A stretch of 22,930 nucleotides of DNA from CAZESH01 sp964514665 (GTDB taxonomy: Bacteria; Bacillota; Bacilli; Paenibacillales; KCTC-25726), in the NCBI GenBank assembly GCA_964514665.1, contig CAZESH010000032.1, forward strand, positions 1-22,930. The letters run 5' to 3'. The notes under the pieces were generated by a model. It was not told where the DNA came from, did not search any database, and saw only the letters and a program-made list of their open reading frames with translations. Shown here piece by piece: positions 7,106 through 14,556 of this stretch; position 1 is the stretch's first letter; each line of letters begins with the position of its first letter. Both the position numbers and the translations under genes were made by a program.

Positions 7106-7546
7106 TTACGCCTCTTCTTTATTGCGGCAATCGAGACAATAACCGAAAATTTCGAAGCGATGATTAACCACCTCGAAATGGGCGGGCATCCCCTTGACCT
7201 TGTCCAGCGGACAAAATTCGAAGGTATAAGTTCTTTCGCAGCCCAGACAAATGATATGGTGATGGTGGTCGTCCTGGCATGCCGCGCGAAATTTGACGCC
7301 ATCGTTCATATGAAACTGCTCCAATACGGACTGCTTACCTTCGCTTAACAGGCGCAAATTGCGGTATACCGTATCAAAGCTGATTCCGGGGTAATCCTTT
7401 TTCATATATTCGTACACATCCAAAGGGGACAAATAGCGATCCGTGGATGCAAATAAATGCGCCAAGCTTTTGCGCTGGGCAGTCACTCTCCAGCCTCTTT
7501 GCGTCATCGATTGGAGGATGCGATTTTGAATTTCTTCCATATTCAA
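7106..7546 (-). CDS. zur: Fur-family zinc uptake regulator Zur (146 aa)
   Basis: Zinc-dependent repressor of zinc uptake genes. The winged helix is in residues 1-85 (SFDTVYRNL is the family core). Cys100/Cys103 (CLGC) and Cys137/Cys140 (CLDC) form the structural zinc site. Cys90 with His94-97 (CQDDHHHH) matches the regulatory zinc site of Zur rather than the Fur or PerR pattern, and CPLDK is also Zur-like. Start: TTG at 7546 is 7 bases from CGAGGTG; ATG at 7540 is the alternative and would be 2 residues shorter. Location supports the call: it is divergent from znuACB, with Fur-type inverted repeats in the gap. Confidence 0.92.
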   Translation of the reverse strand: MNMEEIQNRILQSMTQRGWRVTAQRKSLAHLFASTDRYLSPLDVYEYMKKDYPGISFDTVYRNLRLLSEGKQSVLEQFHMNDGVKFRAACQDDHHHHIICLGCERTYTFEFCPLDKVKGMPAHFEVVNHRFEIFGYCLDCRNKEEA

Positions 7547-7574
7547 CGGCCTGCACCTCGCTCTTTGTTAATCC

Positions 7575-7611
7575 TACTATTATAGTATAACTATAATCAG
7601 AAATTTTACAA
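7575..7611 (-). promoter_or_regulatory. zur promoter with overlapping Fur-family boxes
   Basis: On the minus strand -35 TTGTAA (7611-7606) and -10 TATACT (7589-7584) are 16 bp apart. Two inverted repeats overlap here: ATTATAGT-ATA-ACTATAAT (7579-7597) and TACTAT-T-ATAGTA (7575-7587). The second shares its half-site with the box before znuA. This points to autoregulation of zur. Confidence 0.6.
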
Positions 7612-7690
7612 ATAGTCTGCAAACATAACGTACTGGGTACGGAGTCTTTTTACACAAGCATGTAAATAATAAGAACGACTTAAATCACAC

Positions 7691-7738
7691 TTGACAGACA
7701 AAAGTAAACTTTACTATTATTAATAGTAATGATTACTA
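7691..7738 (+). promoter_or_regulatory. znuACB promoter with Zur box
   Basis: -35 TTGACA (7691-7696) and -10 TATTAT (7715-7720) are 18 bp apart. TAGTAAT-G-ATTACTA (7724-7738) is a perfect 7-1-7 inverted repeat, the geometry of Zur/Fur boxes and close to the Bacillus Zur core GTAATnATTAC. Two more perfect repeats overlap upstream: ACTATTA-T-TAATAGT (7713-7727), across the -10, and AGTAAA-C-TTTACT (7703-7715). Repression by Zur with zinc is the natural reading. Confidence 0.8.
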
Positions 7739-7762
7739 CTATTTAGGAGGAACCCTGCCATC

Positions 7763-8680
7763 ATGCAATTACGCAAAAAAATTCACTTCTTCTCCTTCAT
7801 CACGCTTACCCTTTCTTTACTAATCATGACCGCTTCCGGCTGTTCCAATTCCCGCGGGGACAAAAAGCAGGCGCTGATCCAAATCGTCGCGGCGGAAAAT
7901 TTTTACGGCGAGGCAGCCGCACAGGTAGCAGGCAATTATGCCGAGGTTGTCTCGCTGATCACCAATCCCGACGCGGATCCCCACGAATTTGAACCGACAC
8001 CGCTGATGGCCGGGAAAATCAGCGATGCCGATATCGTGATCTACAATGGTTTGGGCTATGACGGCTGGGTCGACAAAATCGTCGGGGCATCCTCAAGGAC
8101 GGGGCACCAGTCTGTGATTAGCGTGGCTGCCGATATCATGGGCAAGAAAGACGGCGACAATGAGCATGTCTGGTACGACCCGGCGACGATGCCCAAGCTG
8201 GCTGGCGTATTGGCCGAAAAATTGGGCAAGCTCGACCCCGCACATGCGGAGACGTTTAAGAGCAATGCCGAAGCGTATATGGCTTCATTAGCCCCCTTGA
8301 CCCAGCAGATCGGGAATTTGCGGCAGGACCCGCCGATATCCGCGGAAGTTTCCGAGCCCGTATTTGATTACATGCTGAAGGCGCTGAATATCCACAATAA
8401 CAGCACGCTCTTCTCGAAAGCCGTGGAAGAAGGAGTGGATCCGTCTCCGGCGGTGTTGGCGCAAATGCAGCAGGACCTGAAGCAGAAAAAAGTCGGGATA
8501 TTTATTAAAAACAAGCAGGCAGAAAGTCCGATTGTGGAAAATTTGGCGCGCCTTGCAGAAGCGAGCGGCATTCCCGTCGTTGAAGTGACGGAAACGGAGC
8601 CTGCCGGGCAAAACTATATACAGTGGATGAGCGGCCAGTTGAAGCAAATTGAAATCGCTTTGGCCGATAAGCATTCATAG
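7763..8680 (+). CDS. znuA: Zinc ABC transporter substrate-binding lipoprotein ZnuA
   Basis: Captures zinc outside the membrane for the ZnuCB transporter. The N-terminus is a lipoprotein signal peptide with lipobox TASGC (lipidated Cys27). Metal ligands in sight are His74 in DPHEFEP and His135 in EHVWYDP. The third ligand, usually His in a HDAFGY-like segment, is replaced: the sequence reads VSEPVFDYM, placing Glu198 there. This belongs to a TroA-like subgroup seen in Gram-positives, so metal choice (Zn versus Mn) rests on context. There is no His-rich loop. The ATG lies 12 bases after AGGAGG, slightly far. It is first in znuA-znuC-znuB, directly behind the Zur box. Confidence 0.9.
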   Translation: MQLRKKIHFFSFITLTLSLLIMTASGCSNSRGDKKQALIQIVAAENFYGEAAAQVAGNYAEVVSLITNPDADPHEFEPTPLMAGKISDADIVIYNGLGYDGWVDKIVGASSRTGHQSVISVAADIMGKKDGDNEHVWYDPATMPKLAGVLAEKLGKLDPAHAETFKSNAEAYMASLAPLTQQIGNLRQDPPISAEVSEPVFDYMLKALNIHNNSTLFSKAVEEGVDPSPAVLAQMQQDLKQKKVGIFIKNKQAESPIVENLARLAEASGIPVVEVTETEPAGQNYIQWMSGQLKQIEIALADKHS

Positions 8681-8714
8681 AACAACTCCCATTCATTCGA
8701 AGGAAGGAACTCTC

Positions 8715-9518
8715 ATGAGCTGTGAAATCAATATCCGCAATGTCAGCGTCTTTTTGTCCGGGGAGAAAATTCTCGATAATCTTTCTCTGCAAGTGGAAGC
8801 CGGTCATTTCGTAGGGATCATCGGTCCCAATGGAGCGGGCAAGTCAACTTTCTTCAAAATGCTGCTGGGACAAATCCCGGCTCAAAAAGGATCGGTCGAG
8901 CTTCTCTGCGGCGGTCGCGCCATGAAACCGGGCGAGATTGTCGGATATGTGCCGCAATCGCGCCAGATTGACGCGGAAACGCCGATCAGCGCTTGGGATT
9001 TCGTATCGCTCAATCTTCCCGACCGATTCCGGCCCTGGATGAACAAGAAGGACCGCCAAACGGTGAATGAAGCGTTTCGTCTTACCCGTTCGGAGCACCT
9101 GGCGCACAAACCGATCGGCAAAATGTCCGGCGGCGAAAGACAGCGTATATTCCTTGCGCAAGCGTTGGTGCGCGAACCCAAGCTGCTGCTGCTCGATGAA
9201 CCGACTTCGAGCCTGGACCCGGGTGCACAGGAGATCATCGCTTCCGTGGTGGATCAAATCTGCAGAGAACGCGGGATTACCGTGCTCTTCATCAGTCATG
9301 ACATCAACCTGATTGCCAAATATGCCGACCGCATTTTATTTTTGACCCGGCGGCATTATGCAATCGGTCCGGTAGCGGAGATCATGCGTTCCGACGTGCT
9401 TTCCAGGCTGTATGGAACGCCGGTGGAAGTCCATGTAAACGGCTCTAAATATGTCATGACTTCCAGTGCGGAGCCGGACAAAATATGCCATCACGAAGAA
9501 TCGATTATTGGAGGATGA
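8715..9518 (+). CDS. znuC: Zinc ABC transporter ATP-binding protein ZnuC (267 aa)
   Basis: Cytoplasmic ATPase that powers zinc uptake with ZnuB. Walker A GPNGAGKST is near residue 37, the signature MSGGERQR near 140, Walker B LLLLDEPTSSLD near 160 and the switch His in ISHD near 195. The open frame starts earlier inside znuA, but GGAAGGAAC before ATG 8715 (MSCEINIRN) and normal family length favour this start. It follows znuA by 34 bp and precedes znuB by 3 bp. Confidence 0.95.
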   Translation: MSCEINIRNVSVFLSGEKILDNLSLQVEAGHFVGIIGPNGAGKSTFFKMLLGQIPAQKGSVELLCGGRAMKPGEIVGYVPQSRQIDAETPISAWDFVSLNLPDRFRPWMNKKDRQTVNEAFRLTRSEHLAHKPIGKMSGGERQRIFLAQALVREPKLLLLDEPTSSLDPGAQEIIASVVDQICRERGITVLFISHDINLIAKYADRILFLTRRHYAIGPVAEIMRSDVLSRLYGTPVEVHVNGSKYVMTSSAEPDKICHHEESIIGG

Positions 9519-9521
9519 CGA

Positions 9522-10331
9522 ATGTTCCACTATGAATTTATGCAGCACGCTTTTGTCGCCGGATCATTGGTTGCGATCATGTGCGGGGTAATCGGTGTTT
9601 TTGTGGTGGCAAGGGGGCTGCCCTTTATCGCACATACGTTCTCGCATATCGGATTTTCCGGCGCCGCCTTTGCCGTTTGGGCGGGATGGAATCCGATCAA
9701 CGGCCTGCTGCTGTTTACTACGCTGAGCGCGCTGGCTATCGGCCGGATGGGCGTCAAATATTTTCGCAGGGATGCTTCAATCAGCGTCATTCTCAGCTTT
9801 TCACTCGGCCTTGGACTGCTCTTTCTTTCCTTGTCCTCCAAGCAGGCCGGCTTCACCTCCTCGATTTTGTTCGGAAGCGTGATCGGCATCAGCGCAAACG
9901 ATGTCCTGGAGATGAGCGCACTTACGGCATTTGTCCTGCTGGCGCTGACGCTTGGCTACAAAATGCTCAAATTCGATTCGTTCGATCCGCTTGGCGCGCA
10001 GGCGGCAGGTCTTCCCGTGCGCTCGATTTCCGTCGTATTCCTGCTGCTGCTCGCCGTGGCCGTGGCCGAAGCCGTGCAAATTGTCGGCGCGCTTCTGGTG
10101 TTTGCTTTAATGACCATTCCGGCGGCAGCGGCGAGAAACTTCGTGCACTCCATTTTTGCCATGCTGCTGCTGTCCTCGTCCTTTTCACTGCTTGGCGTCT
10201 GGGCCGGACTGATCCTGAGCTATTATACGAACGCTCCGGTCAGCTTTTATATCACTTCCGTGGAAGCGGCGATTTATTTCCTGTCGCTCGGCTGGATGAA
10301 TATGCAGGAGAGAAGAATATCCCGCGCATAA
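9522..10331 (+). CDS. znuB: Zinc ABC transporter permease ZnuB (269 aa)
   Basis: Membrane permease of the ABC-3 family, forming the channel for zinc entry with ZnuC. About eight hydrophobic helices are visible, with family features such as VVARGLPFIAHTFSHIGFSG near the N-terminus and VVAVAEAVQIVGALL-like segments (AVAVAEAVQIVGALLVFAL) in the middle. A ribosome site GGAGGATGACGA overlaps the end of znuC, so translation is probably coupled. No clear terminator is seen in the 93 bp to the next gene, so transcription may continue into nicO. Confidence 0.94.
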   Translation: MFHYEFMQHAFVAGSLVAIMCGVIGVFVVARGLPFIAHTFSHIGFSGAAFAVWAGWNPINGLLLFTTLSALAIGRMGVKYFRRDASISVILSFSLGLGLLFLSLSSKQAGFTSSILFGSVIGISANDVLEMSALTAFVLLALTLGYKMLKFDSFDPLGAQAAGLPVRSISVVFLLLLAVAVAEAVQIVGALLVFALMTIPAAAARNFVHSIFAMLLLSSSFSLLGVWAGLILSYYTNAPVSFYITSVEAAIYFLSLGWMNMQERRISRA

Positions 10332-10424
10332 AAAACAAGCCCGTAATTTATTTGCAAATCGGATGACAAGTTATCCCTGACAGCGGCATAAGCATGGGAG
10401 GAGAACACTAAAGGAGGAAAACCG

Positions 10425-11153
10425 ATGAATCCTCTCATCACTATGCCTGCCGCTGTCGGACTGGGCGTTCTGCATGCTTTGGAGCCGGGGCACGGCAAAG
10501 GCGTCATCTCCGCCTATTTGATAGCCACGCGAGGCAGCATCAAAGACGCCCTGCTGCTCGGCTGCATCTCTGCTGCCGCCCATACCTTTTCCATCGTAGC
10601 ACTCTCGCTGGCCGTATCGGAGACACTTCGCGTATTTACACCCGACGCCTATCTCACCTGGATCAATCTGGGCTCCGGATTGATCATCGTCGGCATCGGC
10701 CTGTCCATGCTGATTCGCCACTTCCGCCCCGCTGTCGTATCGCTCGGCCGGTTGAACGGCCAAAAGCCGCATCAGCACGAGCACCGCCATCTTTTTCACA
10801 CCCACTCCCATGACGAAGATCACGCGCACGAAGCCAGAACATTGGGCAAAATTATCTTGGTCGGTTTGATCACCGGCGCGATTCCTTGCCCCAGTGCGAT
10901 GGCGATTTTCCTGGCAGCCGCCACAGCCGACAAAATTCCGCTCGGTTTGGGACTGGTCACGGCATTTTCGGTAGGAAGCGCATTTTCCATGTCCTTGATC
11001 GGCATTCTCTCGGTCCGGGCCAGCCGGGCTTTGGTCAAGATGAAAAGCTTCGGCTTCGTACGTTCGCTCAATCAGCTTTCTTCATGGACCATCCTTTTCT
11101 TCGGCGTCATGATCATGCTGCATGCGTTAAATTCACTTTCCCCGGTAGCATGA
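10425..11153 (+). CDS. NicO/RcnA-family Ni/Co transport protein (242 aa)
   Basis: Integral membrane protein of the NicO superfamily (RcnA-type exporters and related nickel/cobalt or sulfite-type carriers). The first helix has HALEPGHGKGVISAYL, the superfamily signature (His17, His23). A cytosolic loop at residues 116-135 is very rich in His (HQHEHRHLFHTHSHDEDHAH), like the metal-sensing loop of RcnA. GAIPCPSAMAIFLAA starts the second half. About six helices. AAAGGAGG precedes the ATG. Export of Ni/Co (or Zn) is the usual role; uptake cannot be excluded. It sits between znuACB and a copper ATPase on the same strand, 93 and 49 bp apart. Confidence 0.82.
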   Translation: MNPLITMPAAVGLGVLHALEPGHGKGVISAYLIATRGSIKDALLLGCISAAAHTFSIVALSLAVSETLRVFTPDAYLTWINLGSGLIIVGIGLSMLIRHFRPAVVSLGRLNGQKPHQHEHRHLFHTHSHDEDHAHEARTLGKIILVGLITGAIPCPSAMAIFLAAATADKIPLGLGLVTAFSVGSAFSMSLIGILSVRASRALVKMKSFGFVRSLNQLSSWTILFFGVMIMLHALNSLSPVA

Positions 11154-11170
11154 AAAAGGCAGTTCAGCCA

Positions 11171-11189
11171 TACACTTGTACAAAGTGTA
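11171..11189 (+). promoter_or_regulatory. Inverted repeat with CopY-type copper box before copA2
   Basis: TACACTT-GTACA-AAGTGTA is a perfect 7-5-7 inverted repeat ending 13 bp before the copA2 ATG. Its first ten bases, TACACTTGTA, match the TACANNTGTA cop box bound by CopY repressors in lactic acid bacteria; the second half is TACA-AAG-TGTA. It could be an operator, or a hairpin near the ribosome site. No promoter is obvious in the 49 bp gap, and no CopY gene lies in the window. Confidence 0.5.
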
Positions 11190-11202
11190 CGAGGAGTCTG
11201 CC

Positions 11203-13485
11203 ATGAAAAAACAAAGCGAAATCGAAGAGGCCGTGCTTTCGTTAAGCGGCATGTCCTGTGCCGCCTGCGCCGCAAGAATCGAAAAGGCAGTCGGGCGCAT
11301 GGAGGGGGTGAGCGCCGTCACCGTCAATCTTGCCCTGCATCGGGCAACCGTCTGCTACTCCCCCTCCCTCACCCACCTTGGGCAAATCGAATCGAAAATC
11401 GGCCAAATCGGATACGGCGTAGTCAAAAGCGCTGCCGCTTCGCCGTGGCCGAAAGCAGAACAGGAGGAAAAACAGGCAAAGCGGCTGCTGCTGCTTGCAG
11501 CTTCCGTATCGCTGCCGCTCATTTGGGTGATGATTGCCCATTTGCTTGGACTGCAGCATCGTCCGGCGATCTTGTTCCATCCCTTCATTCAGCTTGCCGA
11601 TGCCACAGTCGTGCAATTTGTCATCGGCCGGGCTTTTTATGCGCGTGCTTACAGCGCCTTGAGGCACGGAAGCCCCAATATGGATGTGCTGGTCGTCATG
11701 AGTACGTCAGCCGCTTATTTTTACAGCCACTATTTGACGATATCGGCCCTGCTTCACCCCAGGCTTCATCCCGTGCTGATGTATGATGCCGGCGCGCTCA
11801 TCATCACCGTCGTACTGCTGGGGAGATGGCTGGAAGCAAAGGCGAAAAAACACACGCTAAGCGCCCTGCATCGCTTGTACCAGCTCCGGCCTGAGACGGT
11901 AACGCTGCTGCAGGGCAAGCAACCGCAAAAGGTGCTGTATCAAGAAGTTCATCCCGGCGATACGGTGATCGTTCATCCCGGCGAGCGCATTCCCGTTGAC
12001 GGCATCATTAGAAAGGGAAACTCTTACGTCGATGAATCGGCAATGACCGGTGAACCTATGCCGAAGCATAAAATCAGCGGCGATACGGTGATCAGCGGTT
12101 CGATGAACCAAAACGGCATGCTTCACCTCGAAGTAACCCAAGCAGGCGATGAAGCCGCGCTATCCCGGATGATTCTGTTGATGGAGGACGCCCAAAAATC
12201 AAAGGCTCCGATTCAGCGCAGAGCGGATCAAATTTCCGCCGTCTTCGTCCCGGTGATGATCGCAATCGCCTTCTCGGCCTTTGCAGTATGGCGGTTCTGG
12301 CTTGAACCGGGCAGCATCAGCATAGCGTTGGAACGAGCGATCTCGGTATTGGTCGCAGCCTGCCCGTGCGCGCTGGGTCTGGCGACTCCCATATCGATTC
12401 TGGTCGGTACAGGCAAAGCGGCGGAACTGGGCATCTGGTTCAAAGAAGGCCGCTATCTGGAAAACCTGCATCATGCCGACACCGTAATTTTGGATAAAAC
12501 CGGCACGCTCTCGCTTGGAAGACCGCGCATCACCGACATTCACGCCGTCACCCTTTCGGTGCACGAAATGCTGCGGTTGATGGCAGCAGCCGAGCAGTAT
12601 TCCGAGCATCCGCTTGCGGTCGCTTTCCTGCAGGAAATCAACGCCGAAGCCTTGCCTTCGGTCCGGCAGTTTTCTGCCGAGCCCGGTCTCGGGATAAGGG
12701 CTGTGGTCGACAATCGTTTAATCCATGCCGGCAGCCCGGGCTACTTGACTCAATGCGGCATCCGCATGCAGCAGCCGGAAAAAGAAATCGCGCTTAAATG
12801 GCAGTCGGAGGGCAAAACGGTGATTGCCGCAGCTGCAGACGGAGTCTGCTGCGGCGTCATTTCCCTTTCCGATCCGCTGCGCAGTCACGCCCGGTATGCC
12901 GTGAGCCGGCTGAAAAAAATGCACAGAGAGGTCGCGCTCGCTACAGGGGATCATCAGGCTGCTGCGGAGAGGGCGGCTGCCTCGCTAGGCATATCCCGCG
13001 TTTATGCCGGCGTCTCGCCCGAGGAAAAGGTCAGGCTGATCCGCTCCGTTCAGGCGGCGGGTCACCAAGTGATCATGGTCGGCGACGGCATTAACGACGC
13101 CCCCGCCCTGGCGGCTGCCGATATCGGCATAGCCGTCGGCACGGGAAATGATATCGCGCGGGAGGCGGCTGCCGTCAATATCATCAAGCCCGATGTGCGG
13201 AGCGTCGCCGACGCGATTCTGATCAGCCGAAAAACGATGCATAACATTCAACAAAACTTGGGCTTTGCTTTCCTGTACAATTCCCTGACCGTCCCCTTTG
13301 CCTTTATGGGCTTTCTCAAGCCCTGGATGGCAGGAACGGCCATGGCGCTCAGCTCTGTTTCCGTGGTGCTGAATGCCCTGCGGCTGCAGCGCATCCGAAC
13401 CGGTTCCGGCCTATCCCGGGAACATGCGCCCCGTTTCGCCACGCGGAGCGAGGATGACGCCCGCACCGTCAAAGCGATAATGTGA
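11203..13485 (+). CDS. copA: Second copper P1B-type ATPase with one HMA domain (760 aa)
   Basis: Cu(I)-transporting ATPase. A single N-terminal HMA domain has GMSCAACAARIEKAV (Cys19, Cys22). CPC is at 387-389, DKTGT at 431-435, TGEP near 282, SEHPLA and GDGINDAPAL follow. Late helices read LYNSLTV and MALSSVSVV, the Cu(I) subgroup marks. It differs from the first CopA in having one HMA domain and TGEP in place of TGES; the C-terminal tail after the last helix is longer and basic/acidic mixed. The open frame starts with a TTG inside the upstream repeat, but ATG 11203 follows GAGGAG properly. It may be a slow copper pump that supplies cuproenzymes (FixI/CopA2-like) or a backup exporter; sequence alone does not decide. 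It is third in the run after nicO. Confidence 0.93.
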   Translation: MKKQSEIEEAVLSLSGMSCAACAARIEKAVGRMEGVSAVTVNLALHRATVCYSPSLTHLGQIESKIGQIGYGVVKSAAASPWPKAEQEEKQAKRLLLLAASVSLPLIWVMIAHLLGLQHRPAILFHPFIQLADATVVQFVIGRAFYARAYSALRHGSPNMDVLVVMSTSAAYFYSHYLTISALLHPRLHPVLMYDAGALIITVVLLGRWLEAKAKKHTLSALHRLYQLRPETVTLLQGKQPQKVLYQEVHPGDTVIVHPGERIPVDGIIRKGNSYVDESAMTGEPMPKHKISGDTVISGSMNQNGMLHLEVTQAGDEAALSRMILLMEDAQKSKAPIQRRADQISAVFVPVMIAIAFSAFAVWRFWLEPGSISIALERAISVLVAACPCALGLATPISILVGTGKAAELGIWFKEGRYLENLHHADTVILDKTGTLSLGRPRITDIHAVTLSVHEMLRLMAAAEQYSEHPLAVAFLQEINAEALPSVRQFSAEPGLGIRAVVDNRLIHAGSPGYLTQCGIRMQQPEKEIALKWQSEGKTVIAAAADGVCCGVISLSDPLRSHARYAVSRLKKMHREVALATGDHQAAAERAAASLGISRVYAGVSPEEKVRLIRSVQAAGHQVIMVGDGINDAPALAAADIGIAVGTGNDIAREAAAVNIIKPDVRSVADAILISRKTMHNIQQNLGFAFLYNSLTVPFAFMGFLKPWMAGTAMALSSVSVVLNALRLQRIRTGSGLSREHAPRFATRSEDDARTVKAIM

Positions 13486-13486
13486 C

Positions 13487-13522
13487 AAAAAAACTCTGCC
13501 CGCGGACCATTGGCGGACAGAG
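13487..13522 (-). terminator. Rho-independent terminator facing the pirin gene
   Basis: On the minus strand a 10 bp stem CTCTGTCCGC/GCGGGCAGAG (one mismatch) closes a 9 base loop and is followed by seven T. It lies about 110 bp past the pirin stop and abuts the end of copA2. Confidence 0.8.
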
Positions 13523-13574
13523 AATCCGTTATTTCTGTATTTGAGGGGTATTTTCGGGTTATTCGGACTCAGGT

Positions 13575-13629
13575 TCCGCTATTCATACTCGCAACAACCC
13601 ATTTTTGCTGATTTGCAGCAAATAGCGGA
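13575..13629. repeat. Nested inverted repeats in the copA2-pirin gap
   Basis: TCCGCTATT (13575-13583) pairs with AATAGCGGA (13621-13629), and inside it TTTGCTG (13604-13610) pairs with CAGCAAA (13616-13622), slightly overlapping the outer arm. Upstream, TCCGTTATTTC (from 13525) echoes the outer arm. The form is that of a dispersed intergenic element; no T-run makes it a terminator. Confidence 0.55.
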
Positions 13630-13634
13630 TTGCC

Positions 13635-14351
13635 TCACGGAAGGTCAATCAACATGAACATCGCTTCCGCATCCGCGCGGATCGTCAATTGTTCAACGCT
13701 GCGGATTCTTGCCGCATCCCGCCGGTCCAGCTTCGAATCGCCATTGAGCGTCAACGCCCCTTCGATGACAAAAACATAGATGCTTCTTCCCGGCTTTTGT
13801 TGAAAGCGGATTTCGTTTTCCGGACCCTGCCGGCTCAAATAAATGGTGAGATCCTGATGAATATGGGCAATCTGCTCACCCGACTGCTTGGATACGACTG
13901 GAAGCAGACTGTTTATCATTTTCTCCGGATCGTACTTCGTCGTCTCATAGGAAGGTTCCAAGCCCCGCCGTTCCGGCATGAACCAAATTTGCATAAAATG
14001 GACCTCGTCATCGCCCGGATTCATCTCGGAATGAACAACACCCGTCCCCGCCGACATGCGCTGCACTTCCCCGAAGCTGGTTACCGCAGTTTGCCCGGTA
14101 CTGTCCTGGTGCTTCAATTGTCCCTTCGTTACAATCGAGACGATTTCCATTTCCTGATGGGGATGGGCGCCGAAACCGCGATGGCCTTGAACGACGTCGT
14201 CGTTAAAGACGCGCAGAACACTGAAGGAAGTATTCCCGGGATCGTAATAATCCGCAAAAGAGAAGCTGAAATTGCTTTTCAGCCAGCCATGGTCGGCAGT
14301 ATAACGAGATTCCGCAGGATGTATCTTAATCATTGGCTTGACTTGTGACAT
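13635..14351 (-). CDS. Pirin-family cupin protein (238 aa)
   Basis: Bicupin of the pirin/YhhW group; some members show quercetin 2,3-dioxygenase activity, others act as redox or regulatory proteins. The N-terminal cupin holds the metal set His63, His65 (HPHQEMEIVSIV) and His107, Glu109 (GVVHSEM), complete for Fe/Cu/Zn binding. The C-terminal cupin lacks such residues. Length is normal. AAAAAGGAGAG precedes the ATG. It is a single-gene unit with a strong promoter about 180-200 bp upstream and a palindromic operator like those of MhqR, which controls genes for quinone detoxification. The likely role is therefore breakdown of aromatic or quinone-like compounds (inference). Confidence 0.9.
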   Translation of the reverse strand: MSQVKPMIKIHPAESRYTADHGWLKSNFSFSFADYYDPGNTSFSVLRVFNDDVVQGHRGFGAHPHQEMEIVSIVTKGQLKHQDSTGQTAVTSFGEVQRMSAGTGVVHSEMNPGDDEVHFMQIWFMPERRGLEPSYETTKYDPEKMINSLLPVVSKQSGEQIAHIHQDLTIYLSRQGPENEIRFQQKPGRSIYVFVIEGALTLNGDSKLDRRDAARIRSVEQLTIRADAEAMFMLIDLP

Positions 14352-14384
14352 GAAAATCTCTCCTTTTTTCTGATATGCACGGCG

Positions 14385-14475
14385 CTATTGGTTTTTGATC
14401 TTGACTGACCGGCAATAGTTCAGGTTCGGATCCATGAAGTCCGGAGGGGGATTTGTGTTTCGGACTTAACTGAAC
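14385..14475 (-). other. Structured 5' leader of the pirin mRNA
   Basis: Between the pirin promoter and its start, about 150 bases are untranslated. Two nested stems are visible: GTTCAG/CTGAAC (14470-14475 with 14418-14423) outside AAGTCCG/CGGACTT (14461-14467 with 14437-14443). A competing stem CTATTG/CAATAG (14413-14418 with 14385-14390) shares one base with the outer arm. This matches no riboswitch class I know. Confidence 0.35.
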
Positions 14476-14507
14476 CAGGCTCCAAGAGGGAAACCGAGAT
14501 CAAATAA

Positions 14508-14556
14508 TTATCTTGAATTCAAGATAAATTCTATCTAACACGCTTGAGAATGTCAA
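14508..14556 (-). promoter_or_regulatory. Pirin promoter with 20 bp MhqR/MarR-like palindrome
   Basis: On the minus strand -35 TTGACA (14556-14551) and -10 TAGAAT (14533-14528) are exactly 17 bp apart. Directly after the -10, over the transcription start, is the perfect palindrome TTATCTTGAATTCAAGATAA (14508-14527). It closely resembles the MhqR box of Bacillus (TATCTCGAATTCGAGATA). No MarR gene is in the window, so the repressor must be encoded elsewhere. Confidence 0.8.

Noticed and set aside
10371..10829. Open frame antisense to nicO
   Set aside because: Shadow of the nicO coding strand; no ribosome site and no family likeness.
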